A program made the position numbers and the translations under genes. Positions 19,447 through 28,784 of a DNA stretch of 64,000 bases are shown piece by piece. Positions within the stretch are counted from its first letter, which is position 1, and every line of letters starts with the position of its first letter. The stretch is from Algibacillus agarilyticus (GTDB lineage: Bacteria > Pseudomonadota > Gammaproteobacteria > Enterobacterales > Alteromonadaceae), in NCBI RefSeq assembly GCF_003286125.1, contig NZ_QMED01000004.1:186001-250000 (forward strand), given 5' to 3'. The notes under the pieces were generated by a model, which was not told the DNA's origin, did no database searches, and saw nothing but the letters and a program-made list of their open reading frames with translations.

Positions 19447-19500
19447 AAAAAACCGCCATTTATCTAGATTTATATATCTCCAATAAAAAGGCGGTTTAAG
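19447..19500 (-). terminator. Terminator downstream of fadE
   Basis: AAACCGCC (19450-19457) pairs with GGCGGTTT (19490-19497). Read on the minus strand it ends in a run of T, so it serves fadE, whose stop is at 19538. Confidence 0.7.
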
Positions 19501-19537
19501 CATCAGTTCATGCTTATTAATTTTATATTGCGATCAG

Positions 19538-21826
19538 CTATTGCCCTAATTCATCAAATTTAAAGCTATCAACCGCAATGGCTTTTTGACGTAACTTATC
19601 AGCATGCCTAATTTGTTCAGCTTCTTTATCTGTAATTATGCCCTGCTCTTGTGCTAAATCAATGGCTTCTTCAAGTGGAATTCGACGCGGTAATGCCCCC
19701 GATTTTTGAGCGGCCGTTAATTTAATTTCGATTTCACGGCAGTCGACCATAGAGGTAAATGCGGCTTCAACCACCCCGGTTGCATCATCTTCAGAGGTCC
19801 CTAAATAACATAGGTTAGATATGCGGTCTCGGCTTGGGCCAGGCTTGAGCATATTTTTACATAAACTACGCGCTAAGCGGTCATTTGGCATTTTATACGG
19901 ATTACCAAACGGAAAAACTACTTTTTGGATGATTTTAGTCAACCAACGTGGTCTAAAGTTTTGAAAATACCCTTCTAAAGCAACACCGGCTTTATGTAAT
20001 GCAAGCTGCATTGCGTAATGCACATAGGGTAAATCAGAAACTTGACGCCCATCGGTCTCATAACGTTTTAATATAGCCGATGCTAAATATAGCTGGCTTA
20101 ATACATCACCTAAACGAGCCGAAATCATTTCTTTACGCTTAAGTGTACCCCCTAAAATGAGCAATGAAATATCAGTACATAATGCGAGCGCACGACTCAA
20201 ACGTGTCATTTGTTTATAATATTTCGCGGTTTCGCCAGCAACAGGTGAAGCAATGAAACGCCCACCTGTTAAACCATAACCACAACTCATAACAAAATTA
20301 CTGGCTGCAAACGTGATATGTTTAATCAGCAACGAATCAAATTGTTTTAAGCCTTCATTATGATCAGGGTTAGCTGCCGCTTCCATTTCAGCAAAAACAT
20401 AAGGATGACAGCGAGTTGCCCCTTGGCCAAAAATCATTAAATTACGCGTTAAAATATTGGCGCCTTCAACCGTAATAGCAATAGGCACACCTAAATATAA
20501 GTTACCAAGGTAATTATTAGGGCCCATTTGTATCGCTTTGCCCGAATGTATATCCATCGCATCGCTTAAAACTTGGCGTCCCATCTCGGTCATATGGTAT
20601 TTTGAAATAGCGGTTACAACAGATGGGCTATACCCCATATCTAAAGCACTTAACGTAAACTTACGTGATGCTTCTAATGTGTAACTTAAACCACCAATGC
20701 GGGCTAATGATTCTTGCACGCCTTCAAAGCGACCAATCGATAAACCAAATTGTTTTCTTACATATGAATAAGCGCTTGTCATTCGGGTACTCACATGGGC
20801 AATAGCCGTTGCCAGTGCTGGCAATGAAATGCCTCGCCCTGCTGATAAACACTCCACCAGCATTCGCCAGCCTTTACCGGCATAATCTGGTCCACCAATA
20901 ATCCAATCAAGTGGAATAAACACATTGTCGCCACTCGTCGTCCCATTCATGAAAGCCATCCCCATCGGATTATGTCTATCACCAATATTAACGCCATCAT
21001 GATCAGTCGGAATTAAGGCACAAGTAATACCAATATCTTTAGTGTCACCCATTAAGCCATCTGGATCGTACAGTTTAAAGGCAAGGCCTAAAACAGTCGC
21101 CACCGGCGCTAAAGTGATGTAACGTTTATTCCATGTTAAGTTTATGCCTAAAACTTCTTCCCCTTGATAAGTACCTTTACAAATAATGCCTTTATCAGGA
21201 ATAGCGCCCGCATCTGAACCCGCTTCAGGTCCTGTCAGGGCAAAACAAGGTATATCTTTGCCATTTGATAAACTCGGTAACCAGAAATTTTTCTGCTCTT
21301 CGGTGCCATAGTGCATTAATAACTCACCAGGGCCTAATGAATTGGGAACCATAACGGTTACCGCTGTGCTTATACTTCGAGTCGCTATTCGCGTGACAAC
21401 ATGTGAGTTTGCGGCAGCAGAAAATTCTAAGCCGCCATATTGTTTCGGAATAATCATGGCAAAAAAACCATTAGATTTTAGATAATCCCAAACATTTTCT
21501 GGTAAGTTTTTAGTTTCATGACAAATCTTATAATCATCAAGCATCGCCAAAAGCGTTTCGAGTTGATTATCCATAAATTGTTGTTCTTCAGCACTTAATG
21601 TCGCATCTTGATATTCATGCAGTTTTTTCCAATCTGGTTTACCACGAAATAATTCACCATCCCACCAAATATCTCCGGCTTCCATGGCTTCTTTTTCAGT
21701 GGTAGAAAGAGGCGGCAAAATTCGTTTGAAAATACTAAATACCGGTCGAGTTATGAATTGTTGCCGAATATTCGGCACTGCAAATATCGTTATAATGACA
21801 CACAGTGTTAGCGCTAAAATAATCAT
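19538..21826 (-). CDS. fadE: Acyl-CoA dehydrogenase FadE
   Basis: This large FAD-dependent enzyme performs the first step of fatty acid beta-oxidation. With the ATG at 21824-21826 it has 762 residues. An N-terminal membrane helix (IILALTLCVIITIFAV) is followed by FadE-specific sequence and the acyl-CoA dehydrogenase core. Core segments include IPKQYGGLEFSAAANSHVV, the PCFALTGPEAGSDAGAIPD FAD-binding block and the SGKAIQMGPNNYLGNLY region with the C-terminal DUF1974. The frame is open seven codons upstream to a GTG, but AAAGGTG is well placed for the ATG. The neighbouring TetR gene resembles PsrA, a fatty-acid-responsive repressor. Confidence 0.95.
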   Translation of the reverse strand: MIILALTLCVIITIFAVPNIRQQFITRPVFSIFKRILPPLSTTEKEAMEAGDIWWDGELFRGKPDWKKLHEYQDATLSAEEQQFMDNQLETLLAMLDDYKICHETKNLPENVWDYLKSNGFFAMIIPKQYGGLEFSAAANSHVVTRIATRSISTAVTVMVPNSLGPGELLMHYGTEEQKNFWLPSLSNGKDIPCFALTGPEAGSDAGAIPDKGIICKGTYQGEEVLGINLTWNKRYITLAPVATVLGLAFKLYDPDGLMGDTKDIGITCALIPTDHDGVNIGDRHNPMGMAFMNGTTSGDNVFIPLDWIIGGPDYAGKGWRMLVECLSAGRGISLPALATAIAHVSTRMTSAYSYVRKQFGLSIGRFEGVQESLARIGGLSYTLEASRKFTLSALDMGYSPSVVTAISKYHMTEMGRQVLSDAMDIHSGKAIQMGPNNYLGNLYLGVPIAITVEGANILTRNLMIFGQGATRCHPYVFAEMEAAANPDHNEGLKQFDSLLIKHITFAASNFVMSCGYGLTGGRFIASPVAGETAKYYKQMTRLSRALALCTDISLLILGGTLKRKEMISARLGDVLSQLYLASAILKRYETDGRQVSDLPYVHYAMQLALHKAGVALEGYFQNFRPRWLTKIIQKVVFPFGNPYKMPNDRLARSLCKNMLKPGPSRDRISNLCYLGTSEDDATGVVEAAFTSMVDCREIEIKLTAAQKSGALPRRIPLEEAIDLAQEQGIITDKEAEQIRHADKLRQKAIAVDSFKFDELGQ

Positions 21827-21911
21827 GTTTTCACCTTTGAAAGTCACTCATCATGTTTATCACAGACAAGCATAAATATCGTTATTAATATCACCAAATC
21901 TCGTCAACAGA

Positions 21912-21946
21912 CTCGTTCAAGTCTCTTAACGTGATTTGGGTATATA
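21912..21946. repeat. Half copy of repeat family C
   Basis: The right-hand part reads TTAACGTGATTTGGGTATA and matches the end of the family C copy at 13615-13672. No matching left end is seen nearby, so only one terminus remains. Confidence 0.6.
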
Positions 21947-21958
21947 CCCTGTTTAATT

Positions 21959-22588
21959 TTATTCTGCGTTCATGCCCGCCGCTAAATAAGGAACCAGTTC
22001 ATAAATTAAATCTTCGATAGACGTTGATTTATCAAAATCTGCCAACGCAATTTCTCTTAATGCGGTATTAGATGTCATCGTAAAAACGACTGAGCCTAAG
22101 GCAAAATGTAACCGCCAAAACACCGTAGCACGTGTCAGTTCGGGTTTTGCTTTGAGTACCGAGTCCAACAATAAAGAAAGAAGCTCACCATAATGAGTTG
22201 TAAAGTAGCGTCTTAAATGCCCCTGAGTTTCGCTATAGCCACGGCCAACCAAAATCATAAAGGTTGCAGTTGCTTTTGAATGAATGCCGCTTAAACTTAA
22301 TAAAGGTTGTATAAATGCAGAATAAAAATCGGTCAGCGTAAAAGCATCCTCTTTATCCGCTAATGAAGCCTTTAGACTCAACATCAATTTAGGTACAAAA
22401 AGCGTAAAGTAGCGATCTAATACGGCTTGGATTAATTCTTTTTTAGAACCAAAATGATAATTAACCGCAGCCACATTTACATCAGCGTCAGTTGTGATCA
22501 TTCTTAAAGACGTATTATCAAAACCGTGTTTTGCAAACAAGATTTCAGCCGCATTAAGTATTTTTTGTTTTGTACTAACTTGACTCAT
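21959..22588 (-). CDS. psrA: TetR family regulator, PsrA-like
   Basis: This 209-residue repressor has an N-terminal TetR helix-turn-helix (residues about 5-55) containing ILNAAEILFAKHGFDNTSLRMI and NVAAVNYHFGSKKELIQAVLDRYF. That pattern, including the VN-AAVNYHFGSKK core, closely resembles PsrA of Shewanella and Pseudomonas, a long-chain fatty-acid-sensing repressor of beta-oxidation genes. The ATG at 22586-22588 follows GGTAG; the open frame extends to a TTG but without a better site. Its position next to fadE and a CAAAC-N4-GTTTT motif just upstream agree with a PsrA role. The specific name is inferred. Confidence 0.75.
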   Translation of the reverse strand: MSQVSTKQKILNAAEILFAKHGFDNTSLRMITTDADVNVAAVNYHFGSKKELIQAVLDRYFTLFVPKLMLSLKASLADKEDAFTLTDFYSAFIQPLLSLSGIHSKATATFMILVGRGYSETQGHLRRYFTTHYGELLSLLLDSVLKAKPELTRATVFWRLHFALGSVVFTMTSNTALREIALADFDKSTSIEDLIYELVPYLAAGMNAE

Positions 22589-22602
22589 ATAACTACCAAT
22601 TT

Positions 22603-22616
22603 CAAACAACTGTTTT
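22603..22616. promoter_or_regulatory. Putative PsrA operator
   Basis: CAAACAACTGTTTT fits the published PsrA pattern of (G/C)AAAC, two to four bases, GTTT(G/C), except for the last base. It lies 14 bases before the regulator start, a position suited to autorepression. Confidence 0.5.
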
Positions 22617-22770
22617 AAATGTATGTTTAAATCTTATACTTGTCAATTTTTGTGTAATTAAAAATTTATTGAACTTCTCAAAACCCAATCTGTCTAAAAT
22701 TTATACAGTTGGTTAAGGTTTTCACTTAAATCTTTAATTTAATTCGCTATATTTATCAGTTTACAACGGG

Positions 22771-22816
22771 CCCAAGCACAAAGTTTTATCCCTTCCCTTT
22801 CCGCTTGGGTCTTTTT
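22771..22816 (+). terminator. Orphan Rho-independent terminator
   Basis: CCCAAGC (22771-22777) pairs with GCTTGGG (22803-22809), followed by TCTTTTTT. No plus-strand gene lies upstream; psrA and yciK are both on the minus strand. It may end a small RNA transcribed from about 22.65-22.7 kb. The rest of 22617-23078 is AT-rich, with one imperfect hairpin at about 23008-23038, and no gene. Confidence 0.6.
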
Positions 22817-23078
22817 TCTTATTTTTTTCGTCACTACTTCAAAATTATTAATTAATTTAATGATGAAAAACGAACATATATAGATAACGGGGGCTAATTA
22901 AGCTAAACGTATGGTTTAAAATGAATGAGGGATAAATATTAAGGAGGAAATATTAGGGGGCTAAATATTGAAGAAGCTTGATTTACAATTGATCGAATTC
23001 AAATATTAAACGCACTTAATATGATTAATATGCGTTTAACATCTTTAATTTTTATATGGATGTTTTAACAATTTATGA

Positions 23079-23822
23079 CTATTTAGGCTGAGCATCCAAT
23101 GATTGGCCGTTTATTTTAGCCGCATTATCCGACATTAAATGAACATAAATAGGCGTAATATCGCGTGGCTGTTTTAACGTTTCTGGGTTTTCGGCCGGAT
23201 AAGCTTTAGAACGCATTCGAGTCGCAGTCGCACCAGGATTAATACAATTAAATCGAATTGCGCTGTATTCAAATTCGTCAGCTAAAACCTGCATCATACC
23301 TTCTGTTGCAAATTTAGAGATAGCATAGGCGCCCCAATAAGCTCTTGCTTTTCGACCCACACTTGAGGATGTAAAAATAACAGACCCCGCTTCTGACTTT
23401 TTCAAAGCAGGCACCAAGGCCTTAGTCATTAAAAACTGTGCTGTTACATTAACTTGCATCACTTCATTCCACATATCCGCCGGATATTGGTCAAGCTGCA
23501 TAATGCCCCCTAGGTAACTCGCATTGTGTAACAAACCATCTAATCGGCCAAATTGGCTTATAATGGTATCAGTCATATCAATATAGTGTTGTTCAGTGGC
23601 GCCTTTCATATCTAAAGGTATAATGGCAGGCGTTGGATAGCCTAAATTGACAATTTCATCATAAGTGCTTTCTAATTTATTAGTCGTTTTACCTAATAAA
23701 ATCACTTCAGCACCGTGTTTTGCATAATCAATAGCAACGGCTTTACCGATACCGGCACCCGCCCCTGTAACTAAAATAACTTTACCTTGCAAACAACTTT
23801 CTGCGTTTTCAAAATCTGACAT
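23079..23822 (-). CDS. yciK: YciK family short-chain oxidoreductase
   Basis: This 247-residue SDR carries the NAD(P)-binding VTGAGAGIGKAVAIDYA motif near residues 17-33, NASYLGG in place of NNAG, the catalytic serine in IFTSSSVGRKAR and the Y-x-x-x-K pair in WGAYAISKFA. The Q/YPADMW and NCINPGATATRMRSKAYPAENP segments are those of YciK. The physiological substrate is not known. The ATG at 23820-23822 is preferred over a TTG one codon upstream. Its neighbours are unrelated. Confidence 0.9.
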   Translation of the reverse strand: MSDFENAESCLQGKVILVTGAGAGIGKAVAIDYAKHGAEVILLGKTTNKLESTYDEIVNLGYPTPAIIPLDMKGATEQHYIDMTDTIISQFGRLDGLLHNASYLGGIMQLDQYPADMWNEVMQVNVTAQFLMTKALVPALKKSEAGSVIFTSSSVGRKARAYWGAYAISKFATEGMMQVLADEFEYSAIRFNCINPGATATRMRSKAYPAENPETLKQPRDITPIYVHLMSDNAAKINGQSLDAQPK

Positions 23823-23880
23823 CAATACAGTACCTTATTATTTATAAGTGCATTTTAACTAATTTAAATTGATAACCCAA

Positions 23881-24648
23881 TTATTCATCAAATAATTGTT
23901 TTACTAAGGCTAATCGCTCATATATCGCCCGCTCTGATTTTTCTATCCATTTTGAGTTTGGCGCATATTGATAACTATCAAGCGTCGATAAATCAGCAGT
24001 CAAATGCCGAGTAGGCATTGCGTAAACCTCTAATCCAACTCGCTCAAAATATTTGATCGCTCTAGGCATATGTGAAGCTTCGGTTACCAACATAATGGGT
24101 TTATTTTTTATCGCATTTTTTACGGCTATAGCTTCTTCAGCGGTATCTTTAGGCTGCGAAAAAGTTAAGATGCGATCTTTTTTAATACCTAAATCAAGCG
24201 CTAATTGAGTATTCATCTCGGCATTGCTAACTAAGTTATTGCCGCCCCAACCGGTAAATATCAATTTTGTTTGGGCGGCGTATTGAGCGATCCGTATTCC
24301 TTCAACCGCTCTGGCAAGTGAACAATGTGCCAACTGTGACGTAATTGGCATGGGTTCAGTATTTTTGTGACCACAACCGAGTACAACAATAGCAGCGATG
24401 TTGGGCTGTTGAGCAAAAACCTCTTGATGAGTGCGATACACATGTTTAACTTCTATTGATTCAATAACCGAATTTGCAACCCAAGGTGTTGCACTTAACA
24501 TAAGTATGCTTAAACCCAATAAATTAAACGTAAATGCTAAACGCTTCTTAGCCGTAAACGTAAATAGACAAAATGCGATAATCAGCAGCAATATACTAAT
24601 GGGTAAAGGAGCAAACCATAAAGCGATTATTTTTTTTAACGTAAACAC
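23881..24648 (-). CDS. ElyC/YdcF-like DUF218 membrane protein
   Basis: This 255-residue protein has two N-terminal membrane helices (about 5-28 and 37-55) followed by a periplasmic DUF218 domain. DUF218 blocks are AAIVVLGCGHKNTEPMPITSQL, the SLARAVEGIRIAQ segment, IFTGWGG, and VTEASHMPRAIKYFERVG with its conserved SHMPRA motif. This layout matches ElyC, an E. coli envelope factor linked to peptidoglycan and enterobacterial common antigen metabolism. The start is a GTG at 24646-24648, five bases after GAGGG. ElyC-specific function is inferred. Confidence 0.83.
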   Translation of the reverse strand: MFTLKKIIALWFAPLPISILLLIIAFCLFTFTAKKRLAFTFNLLGLSILMLSATPWVANSVIESIEVKHVYRTHQEVFAQQPNIAAIVVLGCGHKNTEPMPITSQLAHCSLARAVEGIRIAQYAAQTKLIFTGWGGNNLVSNAEMNTQLALDLGIKKDRILTFSQPKDTAEEAIAVKNAIKNKPIMLVTEASHMPRAIKYFERVGLEVYAMPTRHLTADLSTLDSYQYAPNSKWIEKSERAIYERLALVKQLFDE

Positions 24649-24734
24649 TTAAACCCTCTTATTAAATGATGAATGACACATAAAAAAGCCAGAATCAGTT
24701 TCTGGCTTAATAGTATGTTAGGCACTAACGCGAG

Positions 24735-27035
24735 TTACAAACCTGTATGATATTGGCTATCTGTTCTATCAGGCACTAACTGATATAATTCAGTTTGTGC
24801 GCTCTGCTCGCCTTTAAGCAATTGCTCAAAATAACGAATCAAGCTTGGTTTATCCGGCGTTTCTTTATCACCCATACCTATATTGGTTAAGTCAATCATG
24901 AAGTTATCAAACATAAAAGCAAGGTCATCGATAATTTCAGTGTTTAAGAATTGGTCTTGATTATAAATGCTCGGGTAACCTGCTTTTTGCTTATCAATAG
25001 CAAAAGAGTCCCCTTTTAAATTCGTAATACTGGTCGATTTATCACAAGACAACATACAGCCATTATCAATACGAGGTTTTTCACAACCCACACTTTGCTG
25101 GAAAAAACATTGTCGGCTTGTCATCAATAAGATCGGGTGATAAATACTGTAATGCATTTCAAAATTAGCCGGACGCGGTATGCTTTTTATTTGTTGTTTG
25201 TTAATTTCATTTGAAATAAATGCGCCACTACAATTAAAGCCTTCTTGCAAGGCCGACAAGACATAAGAATTGGTCGTGTTTAAAAACGGGCCAGCAATCC
25301 ATTTAATACCTAACTCATAGGCACGGTGGGCGATCCCCGTATTATTAGTGACAATCATAGGTGGATTAACTTGCTCTAAAATGGCCAAAGCCACATCATA
25401 ATCTTTGCCAATTAGAACAGCTGGAAACCAAGGGATCAAACGCGGATTAGCTTTTAATAAATCAATATAACGTGTACAACCCCGTTTATAAGCATCTGGT
25501 AATTTAAAATAGATATCGGCATCGGTTAAATCAGCCAATGCAAAATCATCTACACTGCTAATTAAAATAGACATCTTAGCTTTGGGTTCGCCTTCATTAA
25601 TGATTTTAGGGTGATTAATAAGTTCAGGCGCTTCAACAGCCGGTAATAAAGGCTTGCCATTGTTGATTATCTCTTCGGCTGCCGACTTCATTTTTGTTAA
25701 CGATTTAAACGGAATATATAACCCTTCAGCTAACGCATCTAGATTGACTGATTCAATGGTATAACCTAAATTATTCAAATTTTTAAAACGACGTTCAAGT
25801 ACCGCTTGATCAAAGCTATTTTTATTTGTGCTACCGAGCAGACAATCAGATTGCACGATAATTTCTTGTCTAGTTGTTTCACTTTCTTGATTTAGCGAGT
25901 GTGCAGCCGACTGAATCGTTAATACTAACTTGAGCGTTAATGGCTGACCGACTTCGCCTGAGAAGTACAATTCTACCGGGACTTTTTCAACACTTAAATG
26001 CTTAATTTTGTCATGCACGGTATTATGCATTTCATGCTTTTCTTGTTGTAAATGTGTTTCAACTTCTTGAATTTGCACCACTGAAATGGCATTGCTTTTA
26101 TCTATCGCGTAATTTTTAGAGTTATCCCGTGGATTCTCAGTAAACATAGACTGGTTTAAATCACCACGTAAAAAAGCATTAGAAAAATCACGATTAAACA
26201 CTTTATATAAGCGCTCGCCGTCTTCAAGTAACTCGCCCGTTTTTACATAACCATCAATTTGTTTTCTAAAACTGTCAATAACGGTATGAACATAACTTGC
26301 GCCTTTAATTCGCCCTTCAACTTTAAATGAATGCACGCCCGCATCAATTAACGCCGGTAAATCAAAAAAGGCGGTATTGTCTTTTAAATTTAATGGAAAT
26401 TTATTACCCGATTCTGTCGGTTTATATTCTTCTCGGCACGCTTGGCTGCAACGACCTCGGTTACCTGAATTACCCACACTGGCAGATGTTGAATAACATA
26501 AACCCGAAAAAGCAACACATAATGAACCGTGAACAAAAACTTCAGTTAAAATATTATTGTCGTGCCCGACGGCTGTCATTTTAGTAATTTCACGTAAATT
26601 TAACTCGCGCGATAAATTAACCCGTGAAGCCCCTAATTTTTTAAGAAATGGCACTTGCCCAATATTATGTGTCGTCAATTGGGTTGAAGCATGTATATCT
26701 AATGTCGGAAAATGCTTTTTAATAAAATAGAACAAGCCCATATCTTGCACAATAACGCCATCAAGCGTGGTATTAACCAACTTGCTGAGTAGTTTTGCCA
26801 GTGATTTAAACTCTCTTTGCAAAATAACGATATTAAGCGTTAAAAATATTTCACAATCGTATTCATGAGCCAGGTTGATCACGCCAACTAATTCGTCAAA
26901 TGAAAGGTTCGAAGCTCGGTTACGGGCATTAAAAAAGTCTAATCCGCAATAAACCGCATTAGCACCAGAAATAATAGAGGCCTTAATTGCATCAACATCA
27001 CCACCGGGGGCTAATAACTCAATATCTTTATTCAT
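24735..27035 (-). CDS. U32 family protein (RlhA/TrhP relative) with DUF3656
   Basis: This 766-residue protein belongs to the U32 'peptidase' family, whose bacterial members RlhA and TrhP hydroxylate rRNA or tRNA bases using prephenate-dependent Fe-S chemistry. The N-terminal barrel starts IELLAPGGDVDAIKASIISGANAVYCG. The signature EVFVHGSLCVAFSGLCYSTS is followed by NRGRCSQACREEY (residues about 167-200), which supplies conserved cysteines. A DUF3656-like middle follows, and a C-terminal cysteine-rich stretch (RQCFFQQSVGCEKPR and NGCMLSCD) is near 635-665. It is longer than E. coli RlhA. The exact RNA target is not determined. Confidence 0.8.
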   Translation of the reverse strand: MNKDIELLAPGGDVDAIKASIISGANAVYCGLDFFNARNRASNLSFDELVGVINLAHEYDCEIFLTLNIVILQREFKSLAKLLSKLVNTTLDGVIVQDMGLFYFIKKHFPTLDIHASTQLTTHNIGQVPFLKKLGASRVNLSRELNLREITKMTAVGHDNNILTEVFVHGSLCVAFSGLCYSTSASVGNSGNRGRCSQACREEYKPTESGNKFPLNLKDNTAFFDLPALIDAGVHSFKVEGRIKGASYVHTVIDSFRKQIDGYVKTGELLEDGERLYKVFNRDFSNAFLRGDLNQSMFTENPRDNSKNYAIDKSNAISVVQIQEVETHLQQEKHEMHNTVHDKIKHLSVEKVPVELYFSGEVGQPLTLKLVLTIQSAAHSLNQESETTRQEIIVQSDCLLGSTNKNSFDQAVLERRFKNLNNLGYTIESVNLDALAEGLYIPFKSLTKMKSAAEEIINNGKPLLPAVEAPELINHPKIINEGEPKAKMSILISSVDDFALADLTDADIYFKLPDAYKRGCTRYIDLLKANPRLIPWFPAVLIGKDYDVALAILEQVNPPMIVTNNTGIAHRAYELGIKWIAGPFLNTTNSYVLSALQEGFNCSGAFISNEINKQQIKSIPRPANFEMHYSIYHPILLMTSRQCFFQQSVGCEKPRIDNGCMLSCDKSTSITNLKGDSFAIDKQKAGYPSIYNQDQFLNTEIIDDLAFMFDNFMIDLTNIGMGDKETPDKPSLIRYFEQLLKGEQSAQTELYQLVPDRTDSQYHTGL

Positions 27036-27142
27036 TTGCTCAACTTTTAGTTAGTTCACGTAAAACGCGGTATTTTACCCGTATAATTTGCCGTTGAATA
27101 CCGTTAAAGTAGAACAACCACAGTAAACTATTGTAACTATGC

Positions 27143-27856
27143 ATGAATAACAGCGTTAATCTTCCTATTTTATACTCACTGCGTCATTGCCCTTATGCAA
27201 TGAGAGCCCGAATAGTGATATTTAAAACCAAGCAAAAAATCATATTACGTGATGTAGATTTAAGAAATAAACCCGCTGATATGTTGATCGCTTCACCGAA
27301 AGGCACCGTTCCCATTTTAGTCACCTCACCCGAAGTAAGTCCTCAAATACAAACAGATAATACAGCAAAAGCACCTTCACCTTTTGTGCTGGAAGAGAGT
27401 CTCGATATTATGATGTGGGCCATTAAGCAAAGTGATCCAAATAATTTATCACATCGTGAAACACCCAATGCACTTAACGAAATGCTTGATCTGATTAATA
27501 TTTTTGATAATGAATTCAAAACCTGTTTAGAACAATATAAATGTGCAAAACGCTATCACGAGAGTAACTTAGAACAACAACGTGCCGCTTGTACGCATTA
27601 TTTAGATAAATTAGAAGTAAAACTGGATCAGCATGCCTATCTCATGTCAGAACATGAAAGTCTTGCCGATTTAGCGTTATTGCCTTTTATCAGGCAATTT
27701 GCCAAAGTTGAACGTCAGTGGTATTTGCAATCACCTTACCCCAATTTAAAAAGGTGGCTCAACCATTACTTACAAAGCAGAATGTTTAGTAAAGTCATGA
27801 CAAAATATCCATTTTGGCTAGATACTCAAGACGTTATTATTTTTGGTGACGTTTAA
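27143..27856 (+). CDS. Glutathione S-transferase family protein
   Basis: This 237-residue protein has a thioredoxin-like N-terminal domain with a glutaredoxin-type active site (C16 in RHCPYAMRAR), the cis-proline block KGTVPILV and an all-helical C-terminal domain. The CPYAMRAR pattern is typical of cysteine-type GSTs close to Grx2 and omega-like enzymes, which act as thiol transferases or dehydroascorbate reductases. The substrate is unknown. Repeat A copy 2 begins nine bases after its stop. Confidence 0.8.
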   Translation: MNNSVNLPILYSLRHCPYAMRARIVIFKTKQKIILRDVDLRNKPADMLIASPKGTVPILVTSPEVSPQIQTDNTAKAPSPFVLEESLDIMMWAIKQSDPNNLSHRETPNALNEMLDLINIFDNEFKTCLEQYKCAKRYHESNLEQQRAACTHYLDKLEVKLDQHAYLMSEHESLADLALLPFIRQFAKVERQWYLQSPYPNLKRWLNHYLQSRMFSKVMTKYPFWLDTQDVIIFGDV

Positions 27857-27864
27857 ATTGAGAC

Positions 27865-28089
27865 TATAGTCAAAGCGATCGGGTTTTAGGGGCAGGTTTC
27901 TAGTTCCAGACGAAACCGAAGTACTTACATCCATGTAAGCAAAGCAGTCAAGCTTCGAGACGCCATGAGCATATGCTCTACTATGTGATTGGGGCCGCCT
28001 AAATGGATTTAGGTGTTAGAACGACGCAGGAGCCAAAGTCGAGAGTAAGCGCTGACAATGAACCATAAAACCTGAGCGAGAAGACTATA
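27865..28089. repeat. Repeat family A, copy 2 (225 bases)
   Basis: Starts TATAGTCAAAGCGATCGGGT and ends GAGCGAGAAGACTATA. It shares ends and most internal blocks with the copies at 15003 and 35817. It contains about 47 additional bases in the right half (around 27990-28045) that the other two lack. No coding capacity is seen. Confidence 0.88.
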
Positions 28090-28141
28090 TAAGACGAATA
28101 AAAGGAGTTGTAATCGTTTAACTTCAACTCTTTTAGCCTGT

Positions 28142-28693
28142 CTATTTTTTATTTAAACCCCAAGGATCCCAAGGTTCGTTGTTATTCGAATCCGCTGATG
28201 ATTTATTATCATTCGTATTGTTGCGGTTATTAACGCGATTTGTATAACCACTGCGATTATTCTCTCTTCTGCTCGGTCGACGAGTAGCGTCGCGTCTATT
28301 ATTATGTCGATGTTCGGGCTGATTAAATGAGGCTCTTTCTTTTGGATCGGGAGCTTGCCCTAACACTAAAACAGTCGGTTCACGCGGTTCGATATGGGCT
28401 GGAATAATACGAGCTCTCGGGGGTAACTCATAATTTTTATCATCTGGCTTTGGTAAACTTTTAAATTTATATAAATAAAAAGCTTCTAGTTTTTCACGTG
28501 CCCATTCTGTTTTTTTTAAAAACTTAATACTCGATTCCATCGTTGGTTTTTTTTCGAAACACTTAATACGCGTATATTCCGCTAAGATTTCAAAACCATA
28601 ATGCTTAACGAGTTCTTCTAATAGCGTTTCTAATTTTAACCCGTGTAGTGGGTTATTTAAGTATGGATTTTCTTCGCTTATGATTTCACTCAT
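28142..28693 (-). CDS. VF530/DUF2132 protein with long disordered Arg/Asn-rich tail
   Basis: Residues about 10-80 form the VF530 (DUF2132) domain: NPLHGLKLETLLEELVKHYGFEILAEYTRI followed by WAREKLEAFYLYKF. The solved family member binds DNA in vitro-type studies, but its role is unsettled. VF530 proteins are usually only about 75-90 residues. Here about 100 extra residues follow, rich in Arg, Asn, Pro and Ser, and ending with EPWDPWGLNKK. The tail looks intrinsically disordered and positively charged, fitting nucleic-acid binding. The ATG at 28691-28693 follows GAGAG. Confidence 0.8.
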   Translation of the reverse strand: MSEIISEENPYLNNPLHGLKLETLLEELVKHYGFEILAEYTRIKCFEKKPTMESSIKFLKKTEWAREKLEAFYLYKFKSLPKPDDKNYELPPRARIIPAHIEPREPTVLVLGQAPDPKERASFNQPEHRHNNRRDATRRPSRRENNRSGYTNRVNNRNNTNDNKSSADSNNNEPWDPWGLNKK

Positions 28694-28784
28694 AGATAGC
28701 TCTCTAACGATTTACAGATAATCGGTTAATTATACACAGTTGGATTATATAGTTTATGAAATAAATTCTCTGACTAATAAACGA

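Noticed and set aside
22691-22709. CTGT...ACAG palindrome resembling a LexA box
   Set aside because: The spacing between CTGT and ACAG is 11 bases rather than 8, and no SOS gene follows.
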